This document shows positions 25,509-33,571 of a stretch of DNA of 64,000 bases, piece by piece. How positions within the stretch are numbered: the stretch's first letter is position 1; every line of letters begins with the position of its first letter. The position numbers and the translations under genes are program-made. The notes beneath the pieces are model-generated. The model made no database searches. It was given only the letters and a program-made list of their open reading frames with translations, and had not been told where the DNA came from. Location: NCBI RefSeq assembly GCF_037031285.1, contig NZ_JAYEZO010000002.1:1178001-1242000 (forward strand). The letters run 5' to 3'. This stretch comes from Halobellus sp. LT62 (GTDB lineage: Archaea; Halobacteriota; Halobacteria; Halobacteriales; Haloferacaceae).

Positions 25509-26678
25509 TCAGTCGTCCGCGACCGCGACCTCGGGTTCCCGACCTTCCACCGCGCCCAGTTCGTCGAGACAGGCGAGCCAGTCGAGCCAGTACTCGCCGC
25601 AGTGGTTCAAGAACGCGCCGTTGTTCCACTCGGAGAAGTCACCGTCCGCGAACGCGCGTGCCATCACCTGTGCGGCCTCGGTCCACGAGTCGGCGTCGTC
25701 GCCGACGGCGTCGACGACCTCCCAGACGTGCTCGTTGAGTTCGAGCCCCGGGACCTCGTTGTTCAGGTCGTCGAACGTCGGTCGCGGGGCCTTGTTGTGC
25801 TCACAGAGGGGGTAGCCGTTGACGACGTCCTTCTCGAGGAGGTCGGCCGCGCGCTTGAGGAACACGCCCGACCAGATGTCGTCGAACCGGCCGACGTCCC
25901 AGTCGTTGTCGTCCATCGGGAGCTGGTAGAACGCGGGGATCACCTCGCGCTCGAAGGCGAGGTTCATCGAGCAGACCGTGAGGTACTGTCCGGGCTCGGC
26001 GACGAAGTCGCCCTCGAAGTCCGCCTTCTCCGTCCGCGTCTGCGCCTGCCCCTGCAGATCGCCGTCCATCAGGATTCGGACCGCGTCGAGGTCCGGAACG
26101 TTCGTCCACAGTCCTTGCGAGGCGACGACGTCGGTGAGCTTCTCCGTGCCAACCTCGACGTCCTCGTCCATCGCGGAGTACGGATACCCGCGGGGGTACA
26201 GGCCGTGCTCGTCGGCGTGCTGATAGAGGACGTTCACCCAGCGCTCGTCGCTCGCGACGGACTCGACCTCGTCGGTCCGGTCGAGGTTCGCCATATGGCG
26301 GCCGAAGAAGTCCCACTCGTCGTGCGGCAGCGTGTCGTCGTCGATGAACACGCCGCGCTCGAAGCGCGGGTTATTCCACATATACAGCAGTCCGAAGCTG
26401 GTCTGGGCGTGCGATGCCGCCGGAACGAGGTGCGAGAACGACGAGAGACCGTGTTTCTCGAACCACTCCTCGCGTCGCGATCCGTCGTAGACCGCGCCGT
26501 CGACGCCTTCTTCGTCCAGCATCTCCTCCATTGCATCGACGTCACAGAAGTTCTCCGTGACGAGGAGCACGAACAGTCGATCGAGGTCGAACCCGTGCCC
26601 GCGGGCGTTCTCGAAGTACTCCCGCATACACTCGTACTCGCGGATTGTCGGTACCACGACGCAGACGTCTTGGCTCAT
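25509..26678 (-). CDS. RGP/GT75-like protein (annotated in relatives as alpha-1,4-glucan-protein synthase)
   Basis: A 389-aa soluble protein from the ATG at 26678; a TTG 3 codons upstream is less likely. It starts MSQDVCVVVPTIREYECMREY and has an acidic DDDT motif near residue 120 (GVFIDDDTLP), the nucleotide-sugar site of reversibly glycosylated polypeptides/UDP-arabinopyranose mutases (GT75). No membrane segments. It ends 44 nt before the iron ABC operon start, in the same direction but with its own promoter. That promoter holds a near-identical iron box, so it is probably iron-regulated. Substrate and role are unknown. Confidence 0.7.
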   Translation of the reverse strand: MSQDVCVVVPTIREYECMREYFENARGHGFDLDRLFVLLVTENFCDVDAMEEMLDEEGVDGAVYDGSRREEWFEKHGLSSFSHLVPAASHAQTSFGLLYMWNNPRFERGVFIDDDTLPHDEWDFFGRHMANLDRTDEVESVASDERWVNVLYQHADEHGLYPRGYPYSAMDEDVEVGTEKLTDVVASQGLWTNVPDLDAVRILMDGDLQGQAQTRTEKADFEGDFVAEPGQYLTVCSMNLAFEREVIPAFYQLPMDDNDWDVGRFDDIWSGVFLKRAADLLEKDVVNGYPLCEHNKAPRPTFDDLNNEVPGLELNEHVWEVVDAVGDDADSWTEAAQVMARAFADGDFSEWNNGAFLNHCGEYWLDWLACLDELGAVEGREPEVAVADD

Positions 26679-26690
26679 CGACTGCAACTA

Positions 26691-26706
26691 TTTAGGCAAG
26701 CCTAAA
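26691..26706. promoter_or_regulatory. DtxR/IdeR-type iron box, operator 2
   Basis: TTTAGGCAAGCCTAAA has two perfect 7-bp arms around AA. It begins 13 nt before the ATG at 26678 and overlaps the likely TATA region (minus strand CTTTTAGG). It is nearly the same as operator 1 about 1.2 kb away. Confidence 0.75.
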
Positions 26707-26783
26707 AGTTCTGTCGCTCTGCGGTCGTCTCTCCGACGGCGCGAAACGACACGTTCTTTCTGCCGACCCGCTTCGGTCCGGGC

Positions 26784-27266
26784 GTGACGCAAACGGACGC
26801 AATAGCGGACCTCGCTGTCGGGGTTCGCGCGGGTCTCCTGCTCACACTCTCGGCCGCCGTCGCGTGGCTCTCGGGAGCGCCGGCCGTCTTCCCGAGCCTC
26901 GGTCCCACGGCGTTCGTCCTCTCGACCGCCCGGAGCGGACCGACCGGCCGCGTCGTCGTCGGGGGGCACGCCATCGGCGTCGCCGCCGGGCTGGGAACCT
27001 ATCTCGCGATCTCCGCGGTCGTTCCCGTTCCCGACTCGCCGCTGCTGTTCGATCCGCCGTGGCTGGCGCTGAGCGGGATTCTCGCCGTCGTGCTCACGAC
27101 GACCGGTATGCGGTTAACTAATCTTGTCCACCCGCCCGCGTGCGCGACCACCCTCATCGTCGCGCTGGGACTGCTCGAACCGCTCCCCGCTGTCGCCGTC
27201 GTGATCCCCGCGGTGGTTTCGCTGCTCGTCGTCGACCGCGCGCTCGACGGCTCGCTGCGGCGCTGA
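26784..27266 (+). CDS. HPP family membrane protein
   Basis: A 160-aa protein with four or five hydrophobic segments, started at GTG 26784. It shows both HPP-family marks: PSLGPTAFVL near residue 37 and HPPACATTLIVALG near residue 115. HPP proteins of some bacteria and plants transport nitrite across membranes; that function is known for a few members only. It is divergent from the RGP-like gene, 105 nt apart, so operator 2 could also affect it. Confidence 0.85.
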   Translation: MTQTDAIADLAVGVRAGLLLTLSAAVAWLSGAPAVFPSLGPTAFVLSTARSGPTGRVVVGGHAIGVAAGLGTYLAISAVVPVPDSPLLFDPPWLALSGILAVVLTTTGMRLTNLVHPPACATTLIVALGLLEPLPAVAVVIPAVVSLLVVDRALDGSLRR

Positions 27267-27357
27267 TCGGTTCCGGCGGTTCGGGAGGTCTGTAACCGGC
27301 CGGTCCGGCGATCCCGAGAACCGTGACACTCATTTGACGGGCTTCCCACGTTCGGCT

Positions 27358-28632
27358 ATGCGAAGCCCTCCACTCCCGTACGCCGGCCCGTTCGCGGTGA
27401 TCCTCTCGAACGTCGTCCTCCTCGTCGGCGTCTTCGCCTTCGGGTGGAGCGCGACCGTCCTCCTCGGGGTGTTCGTGCTCGAACTCGCGGCCGTGCTGTT
27501 CTGGGCCGCGGTGAAAATCCCGTTCACGGCCAAACGTCCGAACAACGCGATGGATAAGCACCGATTGCTGGGTCCGCTGCAGGCCAAGCGCGGCGGGACC
27601 GACCTGCCGGGACCGCTGCCGCCGATCTATCTCAGAAACCTCCCGACGCTCGTCGTGACCGTCGCCCTCCTCGCCCCGATGGAACTCGGGGTCGCGTTCC
27701 TCGTGTTCGCGTTCTCGGATCCGACCGTCACGGCCGAGGCGACCGGGCAAATCCTCCTCGGCGGACTCAGCGTCTTCGTCGGCCGCGGCGTCGAGACCTC
27801 GATCGACTACTTCCGCGACGGCGGCTACCGCGAGCACTCGCCGCGGTCGGTGCTGCTGGTGCCGTTCAAGCACTTCTTCGCCGTCGGGGCGCTCCTGTTC
27901 GTCGTCGGGCCGCTCGACGTCGACAGCACCGCGGTCTTGGCGCTGATCGTCGTTGGAAAGCTCCTCTACGACCTCCGGTCGCTTCAGATCGAACGCGACG
28001 ATGACAGACGAGGACTGTTCTACCGGCTGTACGGCGGTAGGGAGACGGAGATCATCCCCGTCCCGGTGGCCGAGCCGGACGGCGAGCCGACCCTCCGCGT
28101 CCGCCCCGCGCGATCCAGCCGCGTCGTCGACGCCGTCTACCGGGGGCTGGCGTATACGGTGACAAGCGGCGTCGTCCTCCTGTACGCGATCGGCGCGCTC
28201 CTCGCGCTCTTCGCCCCGCTGCGGCTCGTCGCGTATCCGATCGCCGTGATTCTCGCCTTCGCCGCCCTTCGGGCCGTTTCGCGTTACCTCCGCTATGGGA
28301 CGCTGGAGTACCGCTGTTACGACGGCGTGCTCGTCGCCTACGACGCGCTGCTCAACGAGCCCCAACACCGGATCGAACGCGGCGAGGTGGCCACGGTCGA
28401 TGCCGACGCGGACCTCCTCGACCGGGTCTTCGGAACGTCGACCGTCGAGTTCGGGCGGGCGACGGACGAGGACTCGGAGAGACAGTGGACCGTTCCCGAT
28501 CCGGAGGACGTCGACCGCGAGGAGATCCCCGAGTCGATGGTGCTCCCCCACGTCGAGAATCCGTCCGCCGTCGCCGACGCCCTCGGCGTCGCGTGGCAGT
28601 ACGATCGTGATCTCACGCGTTCTGCGCGGTGA
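27358..28632 (+). CDS. DUF6498-like membrane protein with C-terminal PH-like domain
   Basis: A 424-aa protein from the ATG at 27358. About seven hydrophobic segments cover residues 10-210 (NVVLLVGVFAFGW, then FVLELAAVLFWAAVKIP) and two more near 270-310. The C-terminal part (LEYRCYDGVLVAYDALLN, then VDADADLLDRVFGTSTVEF) resembles a bacterial PH domain that follows membrane helices. The function is unknown. The final 20 bases overlap the 3' end of the convergent helicase gene. Confidence 0.65.
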   Translation: MRSPPLPYAGPFAVILSNVVLLVGVFAFGWSATVLLGVFVLELAAVLFWAAVKIPFTAKRPNNAMDKHRLLGPLQAKRGGTDLPGPLPPIYLRNLPTLVVTVALLAPMELGVAFLVFAFSDPTVTAEATGQILLGGLSVFVGRGVETSIDYFRDGGYREHSPRSVLLVPFKHFFAVGALLFVVGPLDVDSTAVLALIVVGKLLYDLRSLQIERDDDRRGLFYRLYGGRETEIIPVPVAEPDGEPTLRVRPARSSRVVDAVYRGLAYTVTSGVVLLYAIGALLALFAPLRLVAYPIAVILAFAALRAVSRYLRYGTLEYRCYDGVLVAYDALLNEPQHRIERGEVATVDADADLLDRVFGTSTVEFGRATDEDSERQWTVPDPEDVDREEIPESMVLPHVENPSAVADALGVAWQYDRDLTRSAR

Positions 28633-30994
28633 CCGCGTCCAGCAACTGCACTGCCTCCGCCTTCGCGAGCGGATCGTTCGCGTTGCCGCAGTGCGGCGAC
28701 TGGACGCAGGCCGGACAGCCGTCCGCGCAGTCGCAGTCCGAGATCATCTCCCGGGTCCGCCGGAGCAGCGTCTCGATCTCGTCGTACCCGCTCTCGGTCA
28801 GTCCGACCCCGCCGGGGTAGCCGTCGTACACGAAGATCGTCGACCGACCGGTGTGGGGGTGATGCGGCGTCGACAACCCCCCGATATCGCCGCGGTCGCA
28901 GAGGAACGACAGCGGAAAGAGCGAGATCATCCCGTGCTCGGCGGCGTGGATCCCGCCGTTGAAGCCGTACTCGCCGCCCATTTCGCGCATCTCCCGCTCG
29001 ACATCGTCCGGGACGGTGAAGTACAGCGCGGTCGTCCGCAGCGTCGTCTCCGGGAGATCGAGCGTCTCCCGCCCGATCGCCTCGCCGCGGCGCGGATCGC
29101 GCCGCTCGAACCCGGTTATCCGCTTGCGCATCGTCACCTCCGCGAGGCGGACTTCGGTGTCCGAGCGGGCCGACAGCGGTTTCGCTCGCCGATCCGATTC
29201 GACGGTGATCGTCTTATCGTGGAGGACGCGCGTGTAGTAGTCGGCCCACGTTGGCTGAAGGACGGCGGTGTCGCGATCCAGATCGAGCTCCGTCACTTCG
29301 TAAGTCGTTCCCTGGTGGTGATAGATCGCCCCGCGGTGGGCGTCGCGCAGGGCGTCGGAGAACGATAGCGAGGAGACGACCTCGTTCGAGCGCGAGTCGA
29401 GGAGATCGATCTCGCGGTTCTCGATCGTCCGCAGGCTCATCTCGTGTTGGGGGCTTCCCCCGCCGCTGTGGAGCCAGCGAATCCCCGCGTCGGTCTCCCG
29501 GCGTTCGAGCCGTCCGGCCTCTGAGAGCGACGAGACGACGTTCGGGAACGACTCGCCGAAGTGGCGCTCGTCGCCGGTGTCGAGCCAGTTTTCCGCGGCC
29601 GCGCTCGCGACGTGGTCCGGGAGGAGTTCGGCGTTCTCCGGGTCGCAGACGGCGCGCTCGGGATCGCCGGCCCAGAACTCCTCGGGGTGGCGGAGCAGGT
29701 ACTGATCGAGTTGGTCCTCACCGCCGACGAGCACCACGAGCGCGTCGTCGTCGCCGCGGCCCGCTCTCCCGGCCTGCTGGAACGCGGACATTCTGGTGCC
29801 GGGATAGCCGTCGATCAGGACGGCGTCGAGTTCCCCGACGTCGACGCCGAGTTCTAGGGCGTTCGTCGACCAGACGCCGCGAATCGACCCGTCGTGGAGG
29901 CCCGCCTCGATCTCGCGGCGTCGCTCGTGTTTCAGCGCCGCTTGGTACGCCGTCACCGACGCCGCCGCGTCGTGCTCGCCGCGCTCTCTGAGCTCTGCGG
30001 CGCTCTCGGTGGCGTAGCGTTCTGCGGTCTGGCGGGCGCGCGTGAAGGCGAGCGTCTGCAGCCCCCGGGACACGAGGTCGACGAAGAGGCGCTTGGTTTC
30101 GACGTGGCTCGACCGGCGGCGGCCGCTCTCGTTCGTCGGGTCGCCGTCAGACGGGGACGCAGTCGACGACTCACTGCCGTACTCCGGCGGATTCCACAGC
30201 AGCCAGTGTTTCGGTCCCGTCGCGCTCGCGTCCTCGTCGACGAGGCGGAACGTTTCCGCCTCCCGCCCGGTCACGCGCGCGGCGTGCTCCACCGGGTTAC
30301 CGACGGTCGCCGAGCAGCAGACGTACTGCGGGTCGCTCCCGAACCGCTCGCAGATCCGATCGAGCCGGCGGAGCGTCAGGGCGACGTGGCTCCCGAAGAC
30401 GCCGCGATAGGTGTGAACCTCGTCGATCACGACCGTTTCGAGCGATTTGAAGAACCACTCCCAGAGGCGGTGCGCGTGCGGCAGCAACGCGTAATGAAGC
30501 ATATCCGGGTTCGACAGCAACACCGTCGGACGGCGGTCTCGGACGTCGCGCTTTTCGGACTTCGAGAGCCGCCCGGTGTACTGCTCGACGGAGACGCGGC
30601 TCCCGAAGCCGAGGCCGCGAGCCAGTTCCGAGAGCGTCTCCAGTTGATCGGCGATGAGCGCGTTCTGCGGGCCGAGATACAGCGTCCGGCCGCCGTGGTC
30701 CATCGCGCGCTCGAACGCCGGCGCGGTGTAGGCGAGGCTCTTCCCGCTCGCCGTCGGCGTCGCGAGCACGACGTTCTCCCCGTCGCGGACGGTCTCTATC
30801 GTCCGCGCTTGGTGGCGGTACAGTTCCTCGATTCCTCGATCTGACAGGGCGCTTCGAAGTCGAGATTCGAGCGCGACGTCGGCGTGCGAGGCGTCGGTCC
30901 CGTCGACCCGGCGGTGGTCGGCGATCTGATCGACGTAGTACGGTGGCGTCCTGATCCAGTCGACGAGGTCGTCGATCCCCGGGCGTTCGTCCAC
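28613..30994 (-). CDS. DEAD/DEAH helicase with DUF1998, MrfA/YprA-like
   Basis: A 793-aa protein starting at GTG. Helicase motifs: ATPTASGKS (78-86), DEVH near 190, SAT, STNALELGVDVGELDAVLIDG and QQAGRAGRG. The C-terminal DUF1998-type domain ends with four clustered cysteines (CDCADGCPACVQSPHC), the metal site of MrfA/Hrq1-type DNA repair helicases. Bacterial MrfA acts in repair of mitomycin C damage; that function is a family inference here. The gene is divergent from the DUF123 protein. Confidence 0.85.
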   Translation of the reverse strand: MDERPGIDDLVDWIRTPPYYVDQIADHRRVDGTDASHADVALESRLRSALSDRGIEELYRHQARTIETVRDGENVVLATPTASGKSLAYTAPAFERAMDHGGRTLYLGPQNALIADQLETLSELARGLGFGSRVSVEQYTGRLSKSEKRDVRDRRPTVLLSNPDMLHYALLPHAHRLWEWFFKSLETVVIDEVHTYRGVFGSHVALTLRRLDRICERFGSDPQYVCCSATVGNPVEHAARVTGREAETFRLVDEDASATGPKHWLLWNPPEYGSESSTASPSDGDPTNESGRRRSSHVETKRLFVDLVSRGLQTLAFTRARQTAERYATESAAELRERGEHDAAASVTAYQAALKHERRREIEAGLHDGSIRGVWSTNALELGVDVGELDAVLIDGYPGTRMSAFQQAGRAGRGDDDALVVLVGGEDQLDQYLLRHPEEFWAGDPERAVCDPENAELLPDHVASAAAENWLDTGDERHFGESFPNVVSSLSEAGRLERRETDAGIRWLHSGGGSPQHEMSLRTIENREIDLLDSRSNEVVSSLSFSDALRDAHRGAIYHHQGTTYEVTELDLDRDTAVLQPTWADYYTRVLHDKTITVESDRRAKPLSARSDTEVRLAEVTMRKRITGFERRDPRRGEAIGRETLDLPETTLRTTALYFTVPDDVEREMREMGGEYGFNGGIHAAEHGMISLFPLSFLCDRGDIGGLSTPHHPHTGRSTIFVYDGYPGGVGLTESGYDEIETLLRRTREMISDCDCADGCPACVQSPHCGNANDPLAKAEAVQLLDAVTAQNA

Positions 30995-31133
30995 GGCTAT
31001 CTGCTTCCTCGGGCGGAGTGACCCTCACCGTTACGGTCGACCGAGAACAGTGGAACCCGGAAGAACCCCGCGACTGTCCGGTACGGGGCGGCGGTCCAGC
31101 ACGGTTTTGGGCGTTCCACTTCTCGACTACGGT

Positions 31134-31682
31134 ATGCGAGATGCAGACGCCGTGGCGGCGACCGACGATCCTCGACTCGTCGTCGTCGATCCCGCGGCCA
31201 TCGCCGGTGGAACCGACCCGCTCGGAATCGGCGAGGGGACGGCACCGCCCGGGACCTACGTGCTGGTCTATTCGGTCGCCGCGCCGCTGACGGCCGAGGT
31301 CGGCGCGCTCGGTTCCGTGACGTTCGACGCCGGGGCGTGCGCGTACGTCGGGAGCGCGTTCGGCTCGAACGGCCTCGGCCGCGTCGATCGACACCGACGC
31401 GTCGCGGCCGGCGAACACGATGTCCAACACTGGCACGTCGATTACGTGGGAAGCCATCCGAACGTCTCGCTTGACGCCGTCGTTGTCGCACCGCACGCAG
31501 CCGTCGAGTGCCGACTGGCCACGGAACTCCGAGCGTCGGTCGACGCGTCGGCCGCAACCGCTTCACTCGATGGGTTCGGGGCGTCCGATTGCACCTGCGT
31601 CTCTCACATAGTCGCCGCATCCGACGCCGGAACGCTCCGCTCGACGGTTCGTGAGGCCGTCGCGCGACTCGTCCGAGAATGA
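31134..31682 (+). CDS. DUF123/GIY-YIG-like protein
   Basis: A 182-aa protein from the ATG at 31134. The domain runs from GTYVLVYSVAAPL through CAYVGSAFG, HWHVDYV and ECRLATEL to GFGASDCTCVSHI, the pattern of DUF123, a divergent GIY-YIG nuclease-like fold also found fused to endonuclease III in some archaea. The first 40 residues are an acidic leader with no known motif. A repair role is possible but unproven. It is divergent from the MrfA-like helicase, 139 nt apart, which supports a DNA-repair theme. Confidence 0.75.
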   Translation: MRDADAVAATDDPRLVVVDPAAIAGGTDPLGIGEGTAPPGTYVLVYSVAAPLTAEVGALGSVTFDAGACAYVGSAFGSNGLGRVDRHRRVAAGEHDVQHWHVDYVGSHPNVSLDAVVVAPHAAVECRLATELRASVDASAATASLDGFGASDCTCVSHIVAASDAGTLRSTVREAVARLVRE

Positions 31683-32087
31683 CGTACTGTTCACTCGCGG
31701 AGACAACAGTGCGAGTCGAATTCCGCGCTGTGACCGTCCGGGCAAGACGGTCACAGCGCGCTTGTAGCGAGCGCAGCCGTCGATTCGGCGGCCGTGCGGA
31801 GACACGAAGGCACCGTGTCACAGCACGAAACGCTACAATTTGCCGGTTGTCAGAGGCACCCCGGCACGAGAACTATTCGTCGTCCTGATACTTATAATCT
31901 CCCACTTATGTAACTGCACTATCGTCATCTGGCGATGATTTGAGACGGGACCGTCGATTCAGATGAGAGATCGTAGCTGAAAAGATCAGTTATTCAATGG
32001 TTTTACGGAATTAATTCGTAGCAGTGGTTACCGACTGTTCGCGCTGACTGAGAGGAAGCATCGAACTGTGTTCCATATATTCGGACG
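31683..32087. other. Gene-free stretch after the DUF123 gene
   Basis: A 405-nt gap with no believable coding frame. It holds a perfect 14-bp inverted repeat (31726-31760) and an AT-rich block with a TATA-like CTTATAAT at 31891-31898 pointing right. The next gene to the right, cysteine synthase, is on the minus strand, so this box has no ORF to drive. Confidence 0.45.
31726..31760 (+). terminator. Perfect 14-bp hairpin
   Basis: GCGCTGTGACCGTC (31726-31739) and GACGGTCACAGCGC (31747-31760) pair fully around a 7-nt loop, 43 nt after the DUF123 stop. No T-run follows. It may terminate or stabilise the DUF123 transcript, or be a protein site. Confidence 0.5.
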
Positions 32088-33029
32088 CTAATCGAACATC
32101 CCCGTCGACATATACCGCTCGCCGCTGTCCCAGAACACCGTGATAACCAGTGGAGTGTCCGTCGACACGCTGTCGTCACCGTCATCGTTTCCGTCTCCCG
32201 CCGGATCGGCGAGCCGTTCTGCGACGCGCTTGGCGGCGAGGTTCGACGCGCCCGACGATTGCCCGACCAGAATGCCCTCTTCGCGGGCCAGACGGCGACA
32301 CTCGGCCTCGGCCTTCTCGATAGTCACGGTCTCGACATCGTCGAGGAGGTCACGGTCGAGATTCGGGCTGACGAACCCCGGCCCCATCCCTTGGAAGTCG
32401 TCAGCGCCGGGTTCGCCCCCGGAGAGGACCGCGTTGTCCGCGGGTTCGACGGCGACGATCTCCATCTCGGGGAACTCCTCGCGGAGCCGACGCCCGATGC
32501 CGGTGATCGTCCCGCCGGTCCCGACGCCCGCGACGAGCGCGTCGACGCTCCGATCGCCGATCTGTTCGAGGATCTCGGGGCCGGTCGTCAGGTAGTGCGC
32601 CTCCGGGTTCGCGGGGTTCTCGAACTGCCGGAGCTGGATCATCCCCGCCTCCTCTTCGAGTTCGTCCGCGCGGTCTTTCGCCTCCGAGATCTCGCCGTCG
32701 ACGAGTTCGATGTCGGCCCCGTAGGCCTTCATAATCGCCCGACGCTCCGGCGACTTCGATCCCGGCATTACCACGGTGAGGTCGTAGCCCTTCGCGGCTG
32801 CGACGACCGCAAGGCCGATTCCGGTGTTGCCGCTCGTCGGTTCGACGAGCGGGTCTCCCGGTTCGATCGTCCCCTCCCGCTCGGCCCGCTCGACCATCGC
32901 GAGCGCCGGGCGGTCCTTCGCGGACCCCCCGGGGTTCTTCGATTCGATCTTCGCGGCTACCGTCGCGCCCGGCGGCGAGTCGACGCGGACCAGCGGCGAG
33001 CCGATGGTCTCCAGCACGTTCGCGTTCAT
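32088..33029 (-). CDS. cysK: Cysteine synthase family PLP enzyme
   Basis: A 313-aa protein from the ATG at 33029. The PLP lysine lies in NPGGSAKDRPA. The substrate loop is TSGNTGIGLA and the phosphate-binding loop is GVGTGGTITGIG. SSGASN follows near residue 260. It replaces the acetyl group of O-acetylserine (or the phosphate of O-phosphoserine) with sulfide. The sequence cannot separate CysK from CysM or cystathionine beta-synthase-like specificity. A disordered acidic insert precedes the C-terminal VITVFWDSGERY. Confidence 0.85.
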   Translation of the reverse strand: MNANVLETIGSPLVRVDSPPGATVAAKIESKNPGGSAKDRPALAMVERAEREGTIEPGDPLVEPTSGNTGIGLAVVAAAKGYDLTVVMPGSKSPERRAIMKAYGADIELVDGEISEAKDRADELEEEAGMIQLRQFENPANPEAHYLTTGPEILEQIGDRSVDALVAGVGTGGTITGIGRRLREEFPEMEIVAVEPADNAVLSGGEPGADDFQGMGPGFVSPNLDRDLLDDVETVTIEKAEAECRRLAREEGILVGQSSGASNLAAKRVAERLADPAGDGNDDGDDSVSTDTPLVITVFWDSGERYMSTGMFD

Positions 33030-33184
33030 CGACCCGACCTTCGTTACTCGGGCACAAGACGATGACGGCGTCGGCCGCGCGGTTCCGGTATCGAAGACGT
33101 GCGCCACCGATCACCGGATTCGCATCTCACACCACCGGCGTCATCTACCGCGGGATTTACGCCCTCGCCTGCCATACGAGGAGT

Positions 33185-33571
33185 ATGTCCGAAGCCGACG
33201 CCGAATCCGGCACGCTCGAAACGATGCAACCGAACCCCGCGTGGGACGCCGACTCCCACGTCGACGCCGTCGAGGCGCTCTCGGAGGACGGCCTCGTGTT
33301 CCGCGTGTGGGGTGGCGACTGGTGCGGCGACTGCCGCGGCCAGCTCCCCGACTTCGGGGCCGCGCTCGCCGCCGCCGAGGTGCCCGCCGAACGGATCCAC
33401 CACTACCCGGTCGAGAAGGAAGACGACGGCAGCAAGACCGGGCCGCTCGTCGAGGAGAACGACATCGAACTGATCCCGACCGTCGTCGTCGAACGCGACG
33501 GCGAGGAGGTCGCCCGATACGTCGAGGACGAGGGCGTCCCGATCGCCGTCTACCTCGCCGAACGGCTGTAG
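33185..33571 (+). CDS. Thioredoxin-fold protein with CGDC site
   Basis: A 128-aa protein from the ATG at 33185. The active site WCGDC (Cys47, Cys50) follows a beta strand, and IPTVVVERDG gives the cis-proline. CGDC is unlike the usual CGPC, which may change redox potential. No signal peptide is seen. It is convergent with the DUF255 gene, ending directly at that gene's stop (33571 and 33572). Confidence 0.85.
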   Translation: MSEADAESGTLETMQPNPAWDADSHVDAVEALSEDGLVFRVWGGDWCGDCRGQLPDFGAALAAAEVPAERIHHYPVEKEDDGSKTGPLVEENDIELIPTVVVERDGEEVARYVEDEGVPIAVYLAERL

